Source of the DNA: TMED27 sp964350435
GTDB lineage: Bacteria; Pseudomonadota; Alphaproteobacteria; Micavibrionales; Micavibrionaceae
NCBI GenBank assembly: GCA_964350435.1
Contig: CAYGJS010000004.1
Coordinates: 1 to 64,000 of the forward strand
Length of the DNA: 64,000 bases
Direction: 5' to 3'
The position numbers and the translations under genes were made by a program. Below the pieces are notes generated by a model. That model did not search any database. It was not told where the DNA came from and saw only the letters and a program-made list of their open reading frames with translations. How positions within the stretch are numbered: position 1 is the first letter of the stretch; each line of letters begins with the position of its first letter. Shown in pieces: positions 62,660 through 64,000 of the stretch.

Positions 62660-64000
62660 TCAATGTGTGATAATTTTATAAACTTCTCCCGCTTTCACAT
62701 TCTCGCCGGATTTTAAACCGTTCAGTACCCGGAAGCGTTCCTGCTGCATGCTGTCAAACGGGAAGTACTTGGCAATGGAGGCCACAGTGTCACCAGATTT
62801 CGCCGTATAAAGAGCCACGCGCATTGGCTTGACCGAGGATTTATCCTGCGCCGTCAAGTTATCAAAGCTATAGGTTGTGCGTTTTAAATCATCAACCATG
62901 GTGGCCGATGCGCTTTTCGGGATGGCAATCTGGAAGCGGGCGAAGCGGTCTCCCCACTCTATTGCGACAAGGCGGATCGTCATGGGCTGGCCGTTGACAG
63001 CCCCCTCAAATGCCAGAGTTGCGCCTCTGCGTCCATTGACCTGCATCTTATCAATAGGCCCTTTGGGCGCATCTTTCATCCACACATGCTGAAGATACGT
63101 CGCCGCATCCTGCCCGCCTTTGTTGGAGGCCGCGTCGAAAATGATCACCGCGCCGCTCTGGGAAGTCGCCAGAACTTGTGATGGCTGGTTTTTAATGCGG
63201 AAGCCATTCGGCACCGTGAATTTAAAATCCATCTGCGGGTGATAGAAGGTATTGCCCTTTGTGAAGCCCTGATCGGCGCTGTCGCCATAAACCATACCGT
63301 TAATGGCGCTCAGATGGCGGGTTTTATTGAGCACGCCGCGCACGCCCACGCTATTGGCTTCGCTTTGCGTTTTTGCAACGCGCTCTGCGGTGGCGGGGTG
63401 GGTGGAGAAGTAATTCATACCGGCGTTCTTTTGACCATCAAGCCCGGCCTCGATTTCTGATTGACGCTGAAGAGCGTAGAGGAAATCGGGAACAGCCTGC
63501 GGGTCATATCCGCCGCGCGTCATATAGCGCAGACCAAGCGTATCGGATTCGTTTTCTTGGCCCCGCGAATAGGAGCTGAGATACAGGTTGGTTCCCAAGT
63601 TCAGTGCCTGTGAAGCGCTTTGTGAGCCGAGAACCGCGCCAAGAACCCCTGCCCCCAGTGAGGTGACGACGCCTTGCGAGTAACGCTCGGCAGAGTGACG
63701 ACCCGTGATATGACCGGCTTCATGCCCCAGAACACTGGCGAGTTCCGCCTCGTTATTGGCCAGAGCAAGAAGCCCGCGGGAAACATAGATATACCCGCCC
63801 GGCAGCGCGAACGCATTGACGATGGGGCTGTCGATGATGAAGAATTTATACTGCACGTCGGGGCGCTCGGTGTCTTTGGTCACGCGTCTGCCGACATCTG
63901 TAACATAGGCATTTAGGGCAGAGTCTTTGACAAGTCCGAATTGCTGGACGATTTTTTCATGCTCCTGCGCGCCGATTGCAACTTCCTGCTGCGGGGACAT
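62660..64000 (-). CDS. M48 metalloprotease with LysM domain, truncated
   Basis: The visible 446 residues contain an M48 peptidase domain with HEAGH (93-97, in GHEAGHITGRHS), followed by a long middle region and a C-terminal LysM-like domain (about 395-446, with YTAKSGDTVASIAKYFPF). Members include BepA/YfgC, which degrade or assist misfolded outer membrane proteins, and here the LysM would bind peptidoglycan. The gene runs off the right edge, so the N-terminus, probably with a signal peptide, is missing. Position after rpoH fits an envelope-stress role. Confidence 0.88.
   Translation of the reverse strand: MSPQQEVAIGAQEHEKIVQQFGLVKDSALNAYVTDVGRRVTKDTERPDVQYKFFIIDSPIVNAFALPGGYIYVSRGLLALANNEAELASVLGHEAGHITGRHSAERYSQGVVTSLGAGVLGAVLGSQSASQALNLGTNLYLSSYSRGQENESDTLGLRYMTRGGYDPQAVPDFLYALQRQSEIEAGLDGQKNAGMNYFSTHPATAERVAKTQSEANSVGVRGVLNKTRHLSAINGMVYGDSADQGFTKGNTFYHPQMDFKFTVPNGFRIKNQPSQVLATSQSGAVIIFDAASNKGGQDAATYLQHVWMKDAPKGPIDKMQVNGRRGATLAFEGAVNGQPMTIRLVAIEWGDRFARFQIAIPKSASATMVDDLKRTTYSFDNLTAQDKSSVKPMRVALYTAKSGDTVASIAKYFPFDSMQQERFRVLNGLKSGENVKAGEVYKIITH

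Overview
The window reads as chromosome of an alphaproteobacterium with roughly balanced base composition and short intergenic gaps. Several gene neighbourhoods are typical of that class: lysC / rodZ-like / prfA / prmC / DUF4167 / clpB, aroK / aroB / CNNM, xerD near accA, bolA / J-domain / cobS / cobT, HIG1-like / etfB / etfA, and carD near rpoH. A Micavibrio-like or Rhodospirillales-related lineage would fit, but that is inference. No rRNA, tRNA or CRISPR array was seen.

Positions 1-7353 are the right-hand part of an integrated element whose left end lies outside the window. From the right it holds a tyrosine integrase, an uncharacterised partner gene, an AlpA-type regulator, a DUF3987 primase/helicase-like protein, a striking 20-bp inverted repeat around an AT-rich core, an AT-rich plus-strand cargo segment, and a four-gene minus-strand operon with a second AlpA-like protein and a DUF5681 protein. 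The cargo holds an unknown membrane protein and a Panacea-domain gene coupled to a small two-helix membrane protein. The layout resembles a phage satellite carrying a candidate toxin-antitoxin module.

Positions 7544-44295 are core genome: cell-wall and peptide turnover (M17 aminopeptidase, NlpC/P60), ClpB, translation termination (prfA, prmC), lysine, methionine, tyrosine and shikimate enzymes (lysC, lysA, metA, tyrA, aroB, aroK), ubiG, electron-transfer flavoprotein, the division ABC pair ftsEX, a PlsC-DUF2125 fusion, secA with a parvulin, mutT, a three-gene oxidoreductase cluster and xerD. Positions 44398-64000 hold accA, bolA, a J-domain protein, cobS, cobT, hisS, sufE, clpX, a DHH phosphoesterase, photolyase, LD-carboxypeptidase, carD, rpoH and an M48 protease running off the window edge. 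Single accessory genes (GxxExxY, DUF3800, ORF6N) are slotted between the conserved genes of the cobS/cobT/hisS stretch.

Dispersed palindromic repeats run through the core. One family (GTCATTGCGAG ... CTCGCAATGAC) lies between genes at three places, sits in frame inside hisS, and encodes part of the predicted signal peptide of the next gene. A second family (CCACTAAG-type) flanks the GxxExxY gene and also occurs without a gene upstream of etfB. The most unusual items are the Panacea/membrane-protein module, the palindromes inside coding sequence, and a calcineurin-like protein between carD and rpoH whose metal-binding motifs are eroded.
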